Assembly (NCBI RefSeq): GCF_001297015.1
Contig: NZ_LIGE01000011.1
Coordinates: 1 to 64,000 of the forward strand
Source: Pseudomonas sp. RIT-PI-r
GTDB lineage: Bacteria; Pseudomonadota; Gammaproteobacteria; Pseudomonadales; Pseudomonadaceae
Length of the DNA stretch: 64,000 nucleotides
Direction of reading: 5' to 3'
Positions 62,675-64,000 of this stretch are shown here, piece after piece. The translations under genes were made by a program, and so were the position numbers. A model generated the notes under the pieces. That model made no database searches, had not been told where the DNA came from, and saw only the letters and a list, made by a program, of their open reading frames with translations. How positions within the stretch are numbered: the stretch's first letter is position 1; each line of letters opens with the position of its first letter.

Positions 62675-63262
62675 TCACACCATGGGGCGTGACCAGCGCT
62701 TTTCCGGCGTTTCGAATGCGGGATTGACCAATGACGTCAGCACATGATCCTGCCAGCGCCCGGCAATGTTCAGGTAGGCCTTGGCATAACCCTCCCGCTC
62801 AAACCCCAGCTTCTCCAGCAGCCGCGCGCTGCGTTCGTTGCCGGGAATGTAGTTGGCCATGATCCGGTGCAGGTTCTGCGTGTCGAACATGTAGCCAATC
62901 CCGGCCTCCAGCGCTTCACGCATCAAACCCTGGCCCTGATGGGCTCCGTCGATGTGATAACCGAGGTAGCAGGCCTGAAACGCGCCGCGAATGATGCCAC
63001 TGAAATTGCACGCGCCGATCATCTGCTCGCCATCCGGAGTCAACAGCGCGAAATGCATCGCCAGCCCGGCCTCAAAGGCGCTGGCCTGAATCTCCAGGCG
63101 GCGGCGAATCTGCTCGGTGGAAAAATATTCAGTGGTGCGGATCGGCGACCAAGGGGCGAGGTGGCGCAGGTTGCGTTGGTAGAACGCACTTTCGAGGCCG
63201 GCCTGATCCGGAGCGAGAATCGCCAGCGTCAGGCGTTGGCAGGGCAGGGACAGCAGCGGCAT
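62675..63262 (-). CDS. GNAT-family acetyltransferase (RimJ-like)
   Basis: Encodes 195 residues. RLTLAILAPDQAGLESAFYQ, MIGACNFSGIIRGAFQACYL, the acetyl-CoA loop HQGQGLMREALEAGI and NIPGNERSARLLEKLGF-like ANYIPGNERSARLLEKLGFE mark the RimJ/RimL branch that acetylates N-terminal alanine or serine. The start at 63262 has GGAG seven bases upstream; the open frame continues to 63514 through a terminator and was rejected. Confidence 0.9.
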   Translation of the reverse strand: MPLLSLPCQRLTLAILAPDQAGLESAFYQRNLRHLAPWSPIRTTEYFSTEQIRRRLEIQASAFEAGLAMHFALLTPDGEQMIGACNFSGIIRGAFQACYLGYHIDGAHQGQGLMREALEAGIGYMFDTQNLHRIMANYIPGNERSARLLEKLGFEREGYAKAYLNIAGRWQDHVLTSLVNPAFETPEKRWSRPMV

Positions 63263-63341
63263 CGGGTGCTCCTGGGCGAAGGATCTACCGGCAGCGTCGC
63301 GCAATTGTCCGGGTGACGGCAAGTCGTGATGAATTTCAGGC

Positions 63342-63370
63342 AAAAAAAAGCCCGCGGGAGAGCCGCGGGC
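63342..63370 (-). terminator. Rho-independent terminator, minus strand, upstream of the acetyltransferase gene
   Basis: GCCCGCGG and CCGCGGGC pair around GAGAG; read on the minus strand it is followed by eight T. No recognised gene ends here, so it either ends an unannotated short transcript from the right or attenuates the acetyltransferase gene 80 bases downstream. Confidence 0.85.
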
Positions 63371-63738
63371 GAACCGTAGTTTCTTGAATGAGCGGGTGGA
63401 CTTTACAAGGTTGGGACGCGTAGCTGCAGTGAAGAAAAATTCATATCGATGTGCGGTCTCGACGCTGTTGCGCCGGTATAAAAAGGCAGACCGGCAGCCA
63501 GTCGACCTGCGCACGTTTCACCCAGCAATAACGACCTTGAAAAGCGAGTTCCCTGATCAGTCCCTGACAGGGGTACAAAAATCAGCTGAAATCTCATTTG
63601 ATAATGTTTGTCGAGGGCACTAATGTCGCGACGCTTTGTGGGTGGTCATCAAAACCCGCGAACGTCATGACAGGTGTCTCTGCCAAACAGGATCAGCCGT
63701 CGCAAACCCGGAGGATGGATCTACAAGGAGTAGTAAAA
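63371..63738. other. Intergenic region with no recognised gene
   Basis: These 368 bases contain only small open frames without ribosome sites or family features. The minus strand ends in a strong terminator and the plus strand leads into the exported-protein gene, so promoters for both directions are probably here. Confidence 0.5.
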
Positions 63739-64000
63739 ATGATGCATGGCGCGTATCCCCAGGTCCTGGCAACAGCGTGTAGCACCGGGACGGTGGTTCA
63801 GCCCCGGCGTTCAAGGCAAAGCCGGCGCTGGCGCCTCTTTGCCGCGCTGCTGCTGTCAACCGCCATGGCAGTCTGCAGCGCACCGACGGTTCAGGCACAG
63901 GCACAGACTCGGGCACCCGACGCTAGAGGGTTGATGCACGAAGCTCAACGTCTGAGCCGCGATGGCTTGCTGGCGGATGCCACGGTCGCTGCCCGGGCGG
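63739..64000 (+). CDS. Exported protein, N-terminal part (cut by window edge)
   Basis: The frame starts ATGATG with AAGGAG nine bases upstream and is open to the window end (87 residues). A long basic start is followed by a hydrophobic stretch (LFAALLLSTAMAVCSA) and an Ala/Gln-rich segment, typical of an export signal. The final ARGLMHEAQRLSRDGLLADA looks like the start of a helical, perhaps TPR-type, domain. Function cannot be named from this part. Confidence 0.62.
   Translation, partial: MMHGAYPQVLATACSTGTVVQPRRSRQSRRWRLFAALLLSTAMAVCSAPTVQAQAQTRAPDARGLMHEAQRLSRDGLLADATVAARA

Overview
The window looks like a chromosomal segment of a fluorescent-group Pseudomonas. It is GC-rich and carries recC-recB-recD directly after an rRNA operon, the yfiRNB c-di-GMP module, the mmsAB valine-catabolism pair, many REP-type palindromes in inverted pairs, and typical Pseudomonas regulators and transporters. 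Species cannot be fixed from sequence reading alone.

Layout. 1-126: 3' end of a 5S rRNA gene and its terminator. 236-9488: recC-recB-recD, each start overlapping the previous stop. 9608-11947: yfiR-yfiN-yfiB. 11944-15480: a LysR regulator divergent from mmsA-mmsB. 15643-15987: a cupin protein. 16.2-34.7 kb: a large accessory cluster. Its first operon has a double hexapeptide acyltransferase, a GT-B glycosyltransferase, a 725-residue prenyltransferase/terpene-cyclase-like protein, and rmlB- and rmlA-like genes for a dTDP-4-keto-6-deoxy-hexose. Divergent luciferase-like monooxygenase and 3-hydroxyisobutyrate-dehydrogenase-like genes follow. Next come an acyl-CoA-dehydrogenase-fold monooxygenase, a MexHI-OpmD-like RND pump, an ArsR-type regulator, a chorismate-lyase-like protein, a LysR DNA-binding stump and a flavin reductase. 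34.7-39.7 kb: ordinary genes (LysR regulators, TauE-like permease, YgiN-like monooxygenase, MdaB-like quinone reductase, epimerase). 39.7-40.8 kb: a Fic islet. 41.1-45.3 kb: GntP permease, RpiR regulator, D-aminoacylase and a glyoxalase-fold protein. 46.1-57.2 kb: an AraC regulator divergent from a set with alkyl-DHAP-synthase-like, GlpD-like, FGGY kinase, phospholipase-C-like, DUF1302 and DUF1329 genes. 57.4-59.0 kb: a hypothetical gene and a FitAB/VapBC toxin-antitoxin pair. 59.0-64 kb: a chemoreceptor, an ArnT-like glycosyltransferase, a RimJ-like acetyltransferase and the start of an exported protein.

The strongest new signal is a palindrome, GTACG-N8-CGTAC, lying inside or across the predicted promoter at four places in the 16-35 kb cluster (16233, 24425, 25508, 34665), with a weak fifth copy before the ArsR gene. 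It joins the sugar/glycosyltransferase operon, the two redox genes, the monooxygenase with its efflux pump, and the flavin reductase into one apparent regulon. I infer a small-molecule biosynthesis, modification and export system and do not recognise the product.

Two further signals stand out. First, the Fic and FitAB toxin modules each lie at the 3' end of a chromosomal gene and are flanked by a duplicated piece of that gene's end; the Fic module also has an unlisted 53-codon convergent gene that could be its antitoxin. Second, the 46-57 kb set combines alkyl-DHAP-synthase-, GlpD- and glycerol-kinase-like enzymes with a secreted phospholipase and outer-membrane DUF1302/DUF1329 proteins, which suggests uptake and breakdown of a glycerolipid or ether lipid.
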